DNA of 64,000 bases from Aphidius gifuensis (GCF_014905175.1 NC_057792.1:11387321-11451320); one strand, 5' to 3'. Counted from the stretch's first letter, positions 24,348 through 35,220 are shown. Translations and numbers: made by a program. The notes: generated by a model from the sequence alone, not told the origin.

Positions 24348-24506
24348 GTTCTGAGTAGAGTGGGTATAAGCAGAGTGACGCCAACAGCGTGTTCAGGTCC
24401 GCCATGTCGTGCTTTTTGTATAGAGTTGGTATAGGCACAGTGACGTCATTTCTGGGCACCTTTTTGCCTTTGGCGTCACTCTGCTTATACCCACTCTAGT
24501 TCTGAG
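24348..24506. mobile_element. hAT-type MITE with 8 bp target duplication
   Basis: The element (24356-24498, 143 bp) begins TAGAGTGGGTATAAGCAGAG and ends with its inverted copy. It is flanked by a perfect 8 bp duplication GTTCTGAG (24348-24355 and 24499-24506). TAGAG/TAGGG ends with an 8 bp duplication are characteristic of hAT elements. No coding capacity. Perfect duplication and ends suggest recent movement. Confidence 0.9.
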
Positions 24507-24780
24507 CTGTTTACCCTGGCATCTGGTGGCGGACAGTAAACCATATCCAGATAATTGAAACTATATTGAAAATTGTATATGGTATAGTTTGTTGTCGATA
24601 GCATTCTATAGTAAAATCATCCGGAATGCACCATATTGCTTCACAGATAAGCTTTTACACAATAGTAGTGTACCAAAGCGGGTTCTGAAATATTGTGATA
24701 TCAATGACCCCCGCTGTGGAATTAAATCAATAGCCGAGACGCCATTTTTATTTTTTTTATTTTTTGAAAAAAAATAATTT

Positions 24781-24865
24781 TGATTTCCGTGGGGATTTGA
24801 ACCCAGTCTCTCTGGATGAGAGTCCAGAGCTTAATGCTCAGGACCACACCAGCATACTGATGGAA
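24781..24865 (-). repeat. tRNA-like (SINE-type) sequence
   Basis: On the minus strand a perfect B box (GGTTCAAATCC, 24793-24803), an A-box-like TGGTCCTGAGC upstream and an anticodon-arm-like stem (TCTGGA/TCCAGA) can be read, but the acceptor ends do not pair. An A-rich tail follows on the minus strand. Most likely a tRNA-derived SINE or tRNA pseudogene. Confidence 0.5.
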
Positions 24866-24959
24866 GTGACGTTCGACGGTTGCCTACTTTGAGTTAAATT
24901 GAAATGAAATGTCAGCTTTTCTTGATATTCTAAGCTTTGATGAACTGAATGGTTTTTTT

Positions 24960-25455
24960 CATTAAAAGAGTTAGTTATTCAGCCACTTGATCGAAGAATT
25001 TCACCAATTATAAAAATATTCAGATCACCCTGTGAGAAAGAACAATTAAGTAACGAATATCAGAAAACTGTTGCAGACTGTGAAAAAGATTATCATGGAA
25101 ATGCATAAGAGAGTAACAATGATACATATGATGAAGTTTCATCAATAATTAATCAAGTTTTCAGTGAAAAATTAAAGTATGTATTTGTCAAAGGTGAAGA
25201 TAAAGAGAAATGGTTAATTTCTGTTCTACGATAACCCACTAGCAATTTTTAACTTGGATGACTCGGGTTTTCCAAGCATAAGAATCCTTGAAGAAGAACA
25301 TCCTGCTATACGACATCCAAAAGCAAATCCACTGTATGAATTATATAAATGTGCATATAAATATGCACAGAGATATAAATCTTGGTGTACGAAAACATTC
25401 TTTCCAAAGTCAAATTTAGAAAAATCACTTGTGCGTTTTTGTGCATTTGAAAATT
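24960..25455 (+). pseudogene. Second copy of the VYVKG-type mobile-element protein
   Basis: Plus-strand runs VFVKGEDKEKWL, NLDDSGFPSI and ELYKCAYKYAQRYKSWCT match the same family as 21906-22442. At least two stops and a short deletion interrupt it between about 25110 and 25250. The last 67 codons (25254-25457) are open. It is the leftmost piece of the PolB-element remains spread over 24.9-31.8 kb. Confidence 0.5.
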
Positions 25456-26029
25456 GAAATGATTTAACTAAGCTTTCATTTTTTCAAAAAAATGAATGAC
25501 GAATAGAAGGACGTCAGTGTTAATTAAAGAAACTTTTCAATGATATCTTTATATTGCAGCTCTTCCAATATGTTTAATAGTAAAATTTGCTACACATGAA
25601 ATTCATGATGTATGAGGACAATTTATTATAAACTATAAATTATAGATCATATATTATAAAAATTATAAATAACCTCGATTATTTCAAAATTAAAGAGATG
25701 TTAAAAGCATCTTATACAAAATGATGTTGATGATGATGTTAGACTGTTTTATTATGGACCATAAGGGATTGTTCAAAATGCAATGGATCAAATTATAATG
25801 ATGTGTAAAATATGATTACTATGCTAATGATTACAATGAATTTGATTGAATAAATATGATTTCTTATAAACTGAAATAGAATTGTTCTTTAAGTTTATTT
25901 ATTGAAATACATGCATATCAATTAATTTCTAATACTTTTCACACACATTTTTCACATTGATAGAATTTTAAGCAGGATTAAACTTGTTTTCGAACATTAT
26001 TTGCAATGCATTGAATTTCTGATCTAGAA

Positions 26030-26310
26030 AAAAATGCTGTTCATAAAATAAGCAAGCTGCAGAAATTTACTGGAGGAAAATTTGGTGGTGCAGCAACAGT
26101 TGAAATCGAGACAAATTACTACTTATATTTGCCGAAAAGATTTGCAGATCTTTCAGATTCAGATAAGAAGAAATATGCAGAGTTACAAGAAGCTGTAAAG
26201 GAATGTCGTTTAATTATGGCATTGCATGTATAGACAATCGCGATATAATATTTGATGATGGCTATGTATCAAATAATAGTGATTTTGCTAAAAAAATAAA
26301 AATATAAATG
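26030..26310 (+). pseudogene. LPKRFA-type C-terminal fragment
   Basis: Plus-strand runs include KFTGGKFGGAATVEIE, YYLYLPKRFADL and KKKYAELQEAVK. The same motif set is found on the opposite strand at 31430-31765. Uncharacterised, and seen as part of insect multi-gene mobile elements. No start is visible; the 5' part is lost or in another frame. Confidence 0.4.
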
Positions 26311-26889
26311 AAAACACAAAAATCAATTCAATCTGTTTTCTCTTTTATTCATGAACTCTTATATTTATTTTACACGTTAGAAATGTATTATTATTATTGT
26401 TCAACATTAACATTAAAACTATTATTATTTCTTCAGTTTTATTTTATTTCATTTAATTTAATTTTATTTTATGTTAGCTTGTGAACTATGCCACTTATTA
26501 GCTTGTACTGAATTATATTATTCTGTAATATCAACCAATATGCAGTCATTCTTTGTGGAAGATTCCCCTTTGATATAAACTCTAGACGTACATCCACAGC
26601 ACCAGTTTTCAATTATTCATTTAGCTGACTACAAATGACAATAAATAGAGTTTGATTGAAAAAAAATTTTTTAAAGAATAAGTTAAGCTTCGTCTCGTAG
26701 TAAGAGTCCCCAAATTTAGCATACATATCGTATAATAAAGAAAATTGATTTTTTTCAATATCTAGATTCAAATTTTCATAAGGAAAAATTTGGGAATTAA
26801 GATTTCATTCAACATTTGTTATATTACAATGATCAAAATCTGACAAGACACAACTTGTCTGGTTCTCGAACGATGACTAGTAATGATAA

Positions 26890-27590
26890 TATTAAGATAT
26901 GCAGGTCGTAAAATCGGTTACAATGTATATCCAGAATTTACAATCATATTGCCAAGGTCAGCCTGCGAAAATTCGTCCTTGTCACGAATAGCGACTTCCC
27001 GTCCTGAAAAATTTTACGAGCTTGTGCAACTCTCGTACAACATCTTTTTTAATTTTACTCAGTATCCACTAATATCTATATAATGACTGATGCTAAATTT
27101 TTTAGCCTGCTTCAATATATAATATTTGCTTCTCTTAATTCTTCAATTATTGACATTATTTCAGTGTTGTGACTCGGGTTACCAGCAGTTTGTAAAGCGA
27201 TAAGTAAACGTAATCTATCGACAAGCTCATTTGAATCACCCCACTAAACATTATTAACATTAATAACATTATTAGAATTCTTCGATTGAATAGTCATACT
27301 TGTTGGTACAGAGAATCCCGATCAATGTTGAACATTTGTCATGTGCGGTAATGAAAAAGTAATAAATTCTTGCGATACCTGATTAATTGTTGCACGTTTT
27401 GTGATATTTCATATGTGATATTTCATATGCACATGTGTATCTGAAATGATTTCACTATAGGGTTTTTTATGAATAATAATTGCATCAATCCGTCGGTAAT
27501 GTCATATGTTTTGTATGCAACATCTAGCTTGTTATTTTTGAATGTAACCCCGTTATACTTTCAATTTTATTTTGAGAATTGATCTCACCT
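26890..27590 (-). pseudogene. Remnants of PolB-element minus-strand genes
   Basis: Several coding-like runs are readable on the minus strand: GVTFKNNKLDVAYKTYDITD (about 27555-27400) and, downstream, NELVDRLRLLIALQTAGN and IMSIIEELREANII (about 27230-27110). These match families repeated many times in hymenopteran and aphid genomes and always clustered with PolB-type genes. Stops break all frames. Confidence 0.4.
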
Positions 27591-27784
27591 TATACGAAGG
27601 ACTCATTTCACGTGTAGAATATTTGCTCCCACACTTATGATACCTGAGACGTCAGTATTTTCTTATAGTATAGTCACAATGTAATATAGACGTATGTAAT
27701 ACACTATACTTAGTTCACGTTAGCTCCCTTCAGGTTTGAATACGTATTTCATAATCCTCAGGTGGACGTTTACGTTTTGTTCTC

Positions 27785-28361
27785 GTTATTCCCACGGCCA
27801 TTGGCTTCCGAGATAACCATTATGGCTCCCCCCGGTGATTAAGAGGGGATAGTGAGAAATTTTCATTGTAAACCTTAGCTGATAGTTCTCGCCGTGCGGG
27901 TCAGAAAATCGGTTACAACATCTATCAAAATCATCAGCTTTATTTGTGAATTTTTCTAGACTGTCAGGATTCAGCCAAGGAGCATTTCCAAAATTTATTT
28001 TTGAGTTCAATGATAAATAATTTCTTATCGTTGTTGTAATACCAACATTTTTTTATTTATCCACAAAAACACCATTCAGTTCATAACTTATTTCTTCAAA
28101 AAAAAAAACAGATTGAATCGTGAGTCAGTTCAATGCCAATTTCTGCACAACCACCATCTTTTTCACACAATTTTCGACGTATATATATGTAGCTTTTTGC
28201 AGGTAAAACAAACAAGTCCTGATTTTGTATAGATATTTTAATTTCATCACTATTGTTGAAGCTTGATGATCCAAATGCCTGAGGTTTATGTAACTCATAG
28301 TTGGTTATATCATTGAATTAGACTGATGCATTGATGTCCAACATATTTTCTTCAACCATTT
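27785..28361 (-). pseudogene. Virus-like element structural-type protein, N-terminal part
   Basis: Starting from ATG near 28361, the minus strand reads DITNYELHKPQAFGSSSF, DEIKISIQNQDLFVLPAKS, IYIRRKLCEK and EEISYELNGVFVDK, then TTTIRNYLSLNS and NFGNAPWLNPD. This order (a position-specific DLxxLP motif, then SYELNGV) belongs to a protein repeated in insect genomes next to PolB genes, which I suspect is a jelly-roll capsid protein. At least two in-frame stops are present. Its start lies 37 bp from the TA-element insertion at 28398. Confidence 0.42.
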
Positions 28362-28569
28362 CGACGTGTAAAACAATTTATATTTATAATTTATATACAC
28401 TGAAAAAAAATTTTTCTATTTTTAAGACAAAAAGTTCTTAATAATAGAAGTTTTCTTCTTGCAAAAAAATGGATTTGGATTAAGAAAAAGTTGATTTGGA
28501 TTGAGACAAAGACTTCTTAATCCAAATCATAAAAAACTTCTTGAATCATGAAAAAAACGTCTTGGTTCA

Positions 28570-28845
28570 AAACAAATTGTTCATGTTTTTAGAAGTATGC
28601 TTCTTGGATTATGAACAAAAGTGTCTCGGTCCAAGGCAAATTGCTCATGTTTTTAGAAGTATGCTTCTTGGATTATGAACAAAAGTGTCTCGGTCCAAGG
28701 CAAATTGTTCATGTTTTTAGAAGTATGCTTCTTGAATTATGAACAAAAGTGTCTCGGTTCAAGACAATATTGTTCATGTTTTTAGAAGTATGCTTCTTGA
28801 ATTATGAACAAAAGTGTCTCGGTTCAAGACAATATTGTTTCTATT
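28570..28845. repeat. About 75 bp tandem repeat in the left arm of TA element 1
   Basis: Four units read GTTTTTAGAAGTATGCTTCTT then GATTATGAACAAAAGTGTCTCGG. The right arm has only one to two units, so the array expanded after or during element formation. Confidence 0.8.
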
Positions 28846-29028
28846 GATGAATATAGATTCTTGATAAGATAAAAAATTGAAACCAAAAAAAAAAAAAAAA
28901 TTTTTTTAATTACAAACTTTTGATTTTATAATTATATTTCCTACAATTTTTTTCTGCTTTTTTTTTTTCTTTTGGTGTCTTACGCGGTAAGCTAATTTTT
29001 TCCTATTTTTTTTTTTTTTTTTTTTTCT

Positions 29029-29112
29029 ACCTAACGCGGGACTCGAACCTATGACCGTAAAAACCTATCTAAATCTAAACCTGTGCCTTAGCTCGCTTAA
29101 CCACGGGCGCGA
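29029..29112 (-). repeat. tRNA-like segment inside TA element 1
   Basis: On the minus strand: A-box-like TGGTTAAGCGAGC (29091-29103) and perfect B box GGTTCGAGTCC (29039-29049), followed by a long A run. The spacing (about 50 bp) suits a tRNA with a long variable arm, but the acceptor stem does not close. The spacer GATAGGTTTTTA recurs in the tRNA-like part of TA element 2 (38917-39006). Confidence 0.55.
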
Positions 29113-30091
29113 TATGAAAACAGGAAGTTATTTGTTTTACTTTAGTGACAAGATATTTATTTTTTTTAAATTCATTACATGAACAAATATCAATGAAACT
29201 ACTATATATATATTTTTATCAACAAACTTCAATAAAACAATAATTTACCAAATTACTATAACAACATTCTTTTGTTATTTCAAAATATTTTATGTTTTCC
29301 AAATAATTATTAAACATTCAAATAACATTCCATCATTATTGTTAGAATATAAATATAATAGTTATAATAGTTGAAATATTTCAAAATTTACTTTCAAAGG
29401 AAAACTAAATTAAAATGAAAATTTGAAAGTTATCATTATTTTATATAAAGTTTATGTAGAAAGTATGTTTACATCAGTAGTAACAACAGTGTATGTAGAT
29501 GGTATACGATATATCGAAGTCGATGAACGACACAATACATTTTTACAATGCGTGGCAATCCTTTGAAATGCCAGTGAACATGAACATTTTCAACAGATTT
29601 AACACAATCAGCTATCCAGAATAATTAAATAAATAAAAATATTGGCACCGCACAACAAAAACATCGTAAGCAAACAACAAACAAACGTGGTGAACGGCGT
29701 CGCGCCATCACGCCATATTAAAATAAACAGCCTGCATTGCTGGCATATCAGAATCAATAACTATTTCAGATTTGGACGTTGCGGCTGTGGCCAACCACGG
29801 CATATGATCAATATTGAGAGCATAACAAATACCAAATAATTTTTAAAATATAAAATTCTGTATTTGTTGCATCACACTCAATTTCGGGAGGTAGAATCAA
29901 TGTTACATAGAGGAAAAATTGTTTTATGTTAGTAAAAATAAGCTACCTGGTGCTCGCATGGTGTCATCGACGTATTGGCATATTTGAAGAAACTGTGTGA
30001 ATAAATTGGTAACGTATTTATGAATATAAATTTAGTATCGTCGGCGTGAAGTATGGCTGCAATAATTTTAATGAAACAATAAACGACGGCA

Positions 30092-30568
30092 TTAACAACA
30101 GATGGCCAATAGTACTAAACAATTCCTGGCATGCGGCGTTCTCGAGGTATCGCGTGTGGTGCAAATTTGCGTTGTAATTCGACAAATGTAAAAGTCGAAT
30201 GTTGCATGCTTACCGGCAGTATTAATGACATGGTGAAATGTTTCGAGATACGTAATGCATGTGGCAAACGACCATATGCTTTTCATTGCAAAATGTTCGG
30301 AATCCTGTGTTATTGTGAGCTGAATTACGTTTATAAACTTTGTAACGTCTGTGTCAATAATTGGTAAAGTATATTGAGGTTGGCGTCGGTATATAGATGA
30401 TGGTGCTAAAGATGAAGTTGCCTCATATTTTGTAAACGAAGGTGTAAGACGGGCCGATATGGCTAACAACAAACGTCCTTCAGTCTCAGAAATAGTCGAG
30501 GGGCGTGGTATGAAGCATACTTCTAAAAAAATGAACAATTTGCCTTGAACCGAGACATTTTTGTTCAT
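30092..30568 (-). CDS. Unrecognised ORF inside TA element 1
   Basis: A 158-residue open frame overlaps the right inverted arm. No transposase motif or known domain was seen. The N-terminal 20 or so codons lie in the inverted repeat. Runs such as TITQDSEHFAMKSIW are not low-complexity, so it could be a decayed gene piece. Weak call. Confidence 0.2.
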   Translation of the reverse strand: MNKNVSVQGKLFIFLEVCFIPRPSTISETEGRLLLAISARLTPSFTKYEATSSLAPSSIYRRQPQYTLPIIDTDVTKFINVIQLTITQDSEHFAMKSIWSFATCITYLETFHHVINTAGKHATFDFYICRITTQICTTRDTSRTPHARNCLVLLAICC

Positions 30569-30762
30569 AATCCAAGAAGTATACTTCTAAAAACATGAAC
30601 AATTTGTTTTGAACCAAGACGTTTTTTTCATGATTCAAGAAGTTTTTTATGATTTGGATTAAGAAGTCTTTGTCTCAATCCAAATCAACTTTTTCTCAAT
30701 CCAAATCCATTTTTTTGCAAGAAGAAAACTTCTATCTGACAGAAGTTTTATTTTTCAGTGTA

Positions 30763-31358
30763 GTTATGAATCACTTTCATTTTCACATTGATTATTTTCG
30801 TATGATAAACCCGGAGCAAGATCTTATCTCTGTAAGTATTTATATGGTGATACTGATTCTGCTGTTTACCACATATTAAGTAATAACCGTTATAATTTGA
30901 TACGTGATAATCCTGATATATTTTATACATTAAATTATCCAGAAAATAATCAATATAGAATCCTATTAAAAAATGAAAACGTTATTGGTATCATGGAAGA
31001 TGAGAATAATAGAAAATTAATGGAAGAACTTAAAGGTGTACGACGTCAATTTTACTCTTATGTTATACAAGATAAGAATAATTTAATAATAAAACGTGTA
31101 CATATGTGAGCCAGAGTGTTAAGAGATCAACTGTGAGGCAAATAACTTGATGAGTTTGAAATTTTTTCAATCAATCATGTTATTTTAAAAAAGCAACAAA
31201 ACGTCATAAGATTTTATAAACATAGTAAAACAAGTAACGAGATGAACAACCGAAAAAATGAGTAGATGTTTACACGTAAAATGTTAACAACTCAGAATAT
31301 TAATTGCATAGAAAGCCTAGGTGTAAAAGAAAAAAAATTTTGGAACTGGATTGAATAA
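30763..31358 (+). pseudogene. polB: Family-B DNA polymerase fragment (YGDTDS)
   Basis: The plus strand reads KPGARSYLCKYLYGDTDS: YGDTDS is motif C of family-B polymerases, holding the metal-binding aspartates of the palm. It is followed by an open stretch (30897-31109) with KLMEELKGVRRQFYSY, where Polinton-type polymerases have a conserved GLRAKMYS-like motif, then stops and a last run ending KFWNWIE. Exonuclease, TPR1 and palm motifs A and B are missing: TA element 1 lies directly upstream. Polinton/adintovirus-like or bidnavirus-like polymerases are the likely source; the exact group cannot be told here. Confidence 0.6.
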
Positions 31359-31429
31359 AAAAACAATCGAGATTAATTTGAATTTAGTGTATTTATTTAT
31401 TTATTCATTCACATTTTCTCATCATCATC

Positions 31430-31765
31430 ATCAAATCAATGTAAATTAAATAAATTATAATCTAATATTACATCTTGATTATTTTCACCATCAAGAACCA
31501 TGTCTTCTTTTTTTGACAGCATTTTCTAGCTCCTTGAATTTTTCATCATCTTGATTGAAGTGTTCAGCAAATCTTCTGGGTAAATATGCATAATTTACAT
31601 TGTTGATTTCAACTACTAGCTTCTACTGGACTATACTTTCATGTTGGAAATCTCGCTACTTCAGTAATTTTAAATACAACTTCCCTTTTCAAATTCTTCA
31701 ATGATTTGCGTGGTTAGCTTTTCGAATTTTTTTTGCTTTTGTAAAAACCATTTTTAATATCTGTA
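31430..31765 (-). pseudogene. LPRRFA-type C-terminal fragment, opposite strand copy
   Basis: Minus-strand runs VVFKITEVARFPT, VVEINNVNYAYLPRRFAE and EKFKELENAVKKEDM match the fragment at 26030-26310. Two related genes pointing towards each other flank the polymerase and structural-type fragments. Stops and frame changes are present. Confidence 0.4.
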
Positions 31766-31909
31766 GATGGAAAAAGTATTTTTCAGTTATTAAAATAAAT
31801 AAATAACCATGATAATATCAATAAGTTAATATGAATATATAAATATATGATAAAACTTACTTGTTGGTTTCTAACGCTGAGCGCACTCCAGTTGATAGAC
31901 TGAACGAAG

Positions 31910-32215
31910 AGTGATAATTAGTCTCTGTGCTCAAGAATATTAAAAAATTTTTAACTTGACCCCACTTGATGTAAAATATATGTCTTGAATACTGAAATTT
32001 TATTTGGGAAAAACCAGGTGGGGTCAAGTTAAAAATTTTTTTTTTCAATAGTTCAGACTCAATTACATACGTCAAAAATATATTTCCTTCTTGTCTTTCT
32101 GGTATCACATTTTAATTAATATACTCACAATTATAAGTGACAATTTCGAATACTTGACACTTTTTTTGTGAATAAAACTTGTTTTTTTTTTTTTGTTAAG
32201 ATATCACATCTTTTT
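31910..32215. repeat. Partial third copy of the long hairpin family
   Basis: The core inverted pair TTAACTTGACCCCAC and GTGGGGTCAAGTTAA is present, and the right arm continues to TTTGTTAAGATATCACATCTTTTTGTAG as in copies A and B. The left arm is short (about 60 bp). Confidence 0.65.
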
Positions 32216-32619
32216 GTAGTAGTAAACAATTTATATATGCTGTCAAAGTAGTTTGGAGGTTATGTCATGCATACAAACAAATAATAACATATTGCAGTAT
32301 AGCCAATATATAAACACTAAAAAAAAGAGAGACGTAAAGTTTTACCAACTGAACGAACAAAATATAGTCGATATGAGAAAAACGCAAAGACCGTAAATAT
32401 CAATTATGCTTTAAATATATATTACTGTGGCAGTTGATAATACAGATACATATATTACTGACATAAGGTGGTATTGTAGTATGTATGTGTATGTGGGCTT
32501 AAGTAGTTATATGTGGAGATATGATTATTATTAATTAAGGATCATGATCTAAACACGGCATGTATATATTTGATAATTAATAAACAACTTAATTGAACAA
32601 TAAACCACAAGTTGTTACA

Positions 32620-32632
32620 TGGTGTCAGAAGT
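32620..32632 (+). promoter_or_regulatory. Primer-binding site of the Gypsy element
   Basis: TGGTGTCAGAAGT lies immediately after the ACA end of the presumed LTR. This motif is typical for tRNA-primed Gypsy elements. Confidence 0.6.
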
Positions 32633-32678
32633 AAACTCCAGTCGTTCTGAGACCAGGAAAACAACGATAACTTGGTGA

Positions 32679-33390
32679 ATGAGTGAAACGAGTAACGAGA
32701 CAGGTTCACAGCAAACAGGTGAAAGTGAAACAACAATGGCAAATGTTAGATTTGATGGGTCACTAAGACCACCTCTCCCATTGGATCTGAAGGGTACGAA
32801 TGACCTTCATATAACTTGGAAAAATTGGAAAAAGAAGTTTGAAAATTATCTTGAAGCAGCTGGGCTGAATTCCACGACAATAACAGATAAACGACGAGTG
32901 GCCATTTTAATTAACCTGCTTGGAGATGATGCAATGGAAATTTATAATACGTTTGTATACGACACTAGTGAAAAAGATAATGTGTTGAAAGATGTCTTAC
33001 AAAAATTTGAAAATTATTGTTTACCTAAAGTCAATCAAACTATAGAAAGATTCAATTTTTTCCAGATAATCCAACAAGAAGGAGAAAATTTTGACTCATT
33101 TGTAACAAAACTGAGAACAGCAGCTGTTACTTGTGACTTTGGTGAACAGAAAGATAGCTTGATAAGAAACAGAGTGATTTGTTGTATCAGAGAAGGGTAT
33201 TCAGGTTTATAGAGAATATTATTGAGAGAATCTGAAATTACACCAAGTGAAGTAATTGAAATGTGTCCTATAAATGAAATTAGTGAAAGACAAGTGAAAG
33301 TCTTACAAGAAACAGCTGATATTAATGCTGTTAAAAAAAGAACTGTGAGGAAGCAAAATACAGAGAGATACTTCAGTGAGTACAAATAAT
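32679..33390 (+). pseudogene. gag: Gypsy Gag
   Basis: The ATG at 32679 starts 177 codons ending at TAG (33210-33212), and the same frame continues coding-like to about 33390 (RESEITPSEVIEMC, ERQVKVLQETADINAVKK). Hallmarks of the insect Gypsy Gag are DLHITWKNWKKKFENYL, KRRVAILINLLGDDAMEIY and NFDSFVTKLR. The stop replaces a codon inside the conserved region, so Gag is truncated. Confidence 0.75.
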
Positions 33391-33490
33391 GAAAATAAGT
33401 TTGAGTGCAAACGTTGTGGATATTCACATTTACCGAGGAAATGTCCAGAGAAATGTCGTCTTGAGGTTCGAATGTATGCAAAAAAAACCG
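33391..33490 (+). pseudogene. Gypsy nucleocapsid zinc-knuckle piece
   Basis: The frame beginning at 33376 reads FECKRCGYSHLPRKCP, a CCHC-like knuckle (CxxCxxxHxxxxC) at the end of Gag. It loses similarity near 33490, where unrelated sequence starts. Confidence 0.6.
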
Positions 33491-33905
33491 AAAACAAACC
33501 ATTTTTAAACCTCAAAATAACTAAATCGGAAGTAACCGTTTTGACCGTTGATAAACTTTGTTTCAACCACTGAAATATAATAAAACTGGAAGCTGAACTT
33601 CAAACCTCAAACTAACCTGATTACAAGTAACGAGAGTGATTGGGTCATATCGTTAGGGAAACCTCAAAGTAACCGAAATCCAACCAAAGTTATTGAACGG
33701 TTGAATAACGGTTACAGCAAACTGGTCTTCAGTTCACAAAACCTCAGAAAAACCATTATATAACGCGGCTACAGACAGTTGTTCTTGCGCACATTGCAAC
33801 CGTCAGGTAACAGTTATCCAACCACGAAGTAACCTTATAAAAACTTAACCCCAAAATAACCTGATTCCAACCCACGAAACGGGTGACCCGATAGGGTGAC
33901 CACAA
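33491..33905. repeat. Insert rich in AACCTCAAAATAACC-type units
   Basis: This stretch, where protease and reverse transcriptase should be, holds repeated CCTCAAARTAACC-like motifs and many AACC steps, different from the flanking coding sequence. It is probably an inserted repeat combined with deletion. Confidence 0.45.
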
Positions 33906-34755
33906 GCCCTTGGTGACAATTGTGAAAAAACATATAAAGAAGGTGTCGGGAAGAATGCAATTAATGCTGCTCAAAATCATGAAGTACAGACGAATTGTGC
34001 AATATATGCCTGCTAAAGAAATGTTTTTGGTTGACACTTTGTCAAGAGCATTTTTAAGGAATCCTGTGCAAGAAGACACTGAGCTGAATGCTGTCATACA
34101 TTCAGTAAGTAGACATTTAGCTGTAGGTGATCAAAAGAAAAAAGCTATGCAGGCAGCAACGTTAGAAGATGAGGTGTCAGTCATGGTGTCAGATCATATC
34201 GAATTATCGTCAGGATATTCCTGTTGATGATGGTCTGGTATTCGTTGAAGATAAACTGGTAGTTCCAGCAACGTTAAGACAAGAGATGCTGAAGATTGTG
34301 CATGAGGGACATCTGGGTAAAAAAAAGTGCAAAAAGAATGCAAGAAGTGTATTGTTTTGGCTTGGAATGACCAACGAGATCGAGGTTATGGTATCATATT
34401 CTGTCTGTCAACAATTTCGTAATTTTCGTACAAAAGAACCAATGATACCACATGAGAATCCATTAAGACCATGGGCAAAAGTTGGTACAGATATTCTTGA
34501 GTTTGCTGGTTAAACTTATTTAGTTGTAATTGATTATTACTCCAAATGGTTAGAACTGCTACCAATGAAATTTAAGACTGCCAATGAAGTTATATATAAG
34601 TTGGAGAAAATATTTTCAAGATTGGGTGTTCCAGAACAATTGGTATCTGACAATATGCCATACAACAGCATGGAATTTAAAAAGTTTGGTAAAGAATGGG
34701 ACATTAAGCTAACAACATCAAGTCCAAGATATCCAAAGTCAAAAGGTATATAAAG
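33906..34755 (+). pseudogene. pol: Gypsy RNase H end and integrase
   Basis: Reading runs across two shifted frames. The end of RNase H is IVQYMPAKEMFLVDTLSR (about 34000-34055). Then come LRQEMLKIVHEGHLGKKKC of the His2-Cys2 zinc domain, and the integrase core with WAKVGTDIL (first catalytic Asp), DYYSKW after an in-frame TAA (34511-34513), and LVSDNMPYNS (second Asp; normally DNGP). The frame ends in SPRYPKSKGI just before the expected catalytic Glu. Inactive. Confidence 0.8.
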
Positions 34756-34789
34756 CTGGCACAGGCATAATGGCACAACCAAATCAGAC

Positions 34790-35170
34790 CTTATCAGCAA
34801 TTATGAGCAGATTATGAGCTATTTTTGAGTGCAAACCGCGATTTTTGAGCTTTTTTTTTTTTTTTTTTTATTAAAAGTTATGCTAGCTTTCAAAAACAGC
34901 TAGCATAACTTTTTTATTTATTATGCGATATCGATCGAGTAAGGCCCTAAATTATGAGCTAATTAGGTATGTAATTGAAAAAATTTTTTTATTTTTATTT
35001 TTTTATTACAAGTTCAACGTAAGCTGGCACAACTTTTTTATTTATCATGTGATCCTGATCGAGTGAGGCTTAAAATTACAAGCAATTTATGTGCTAATTA
35101 TGTGTGTAAAAAAAAAATTTTTTTTATAACAATTTTTTTTTTTTTTTTATTAACAATTATGCTAGCTTTT
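34790..35170. repeat. Tandem GCTAGC / AAGCTGGCACAAC repeats with poly-T
   Basis: Three units of about 125 bp alternate a TTATGCTAGCTTTxAA piece, a TTTTTTATTTATxATGxGAT piece and GATCGAGTxAGGCC. A perfect stem-loop AGTTATGCTAGCT/AGCTAGCATAACT lies at 34877-34911. Confidence 0.6.
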
Positions 35171-35220
35171 AACGTAACTTACTACTTCTACTATTCGTAT
35201 TTCCCATTGCCTTCATCTTG

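Larger units (their letters stand above)
28398..30760. mobile_element. TA-flanked element 1 with long inverted repeats
   Basis: The ends read CACTGAAAAA and its inverse, and inverted arms of about 250 bp follow (28398-28650 against 30510-30760), sharing TTGATTTGGATTGAGACAA, AAAAACTTCTTGAATCATG and TTCATGTTTTTAGAAGTATGCTTC. It is flanked by TA on both sides (28396-28397, 30761-30762), as for Tc1/mariner-like insertions. The left arm carries four tandem units of about 75 bp. The interior has a tRNA-like segment and no transposase. The minus-strand ORF 30092-30568 is open for 159 codons but unrecognised. Confidence 0.8.
32600..34755 (+). mobile_element. Truncated Ty3/Gypsy LTR retrotransposon
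   Basis: A likely 5' LTR end (GTTGTTACA to 32619) is directly followed by TGGTGTCAGAAGT (32620-32632), a primer-binding-site form common in insect Gypsy elements. Gag, a zinc-knuckle piece, and the end of RNase H plus integrase follow in order on the plus strand. Protease and reverse transcriptase are missing, replaced by about 400 bp of unrelated sequence, and no 3' LTR was found: the integrase stops before its catalytic Glu at 34752. Confidence 0.8.
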
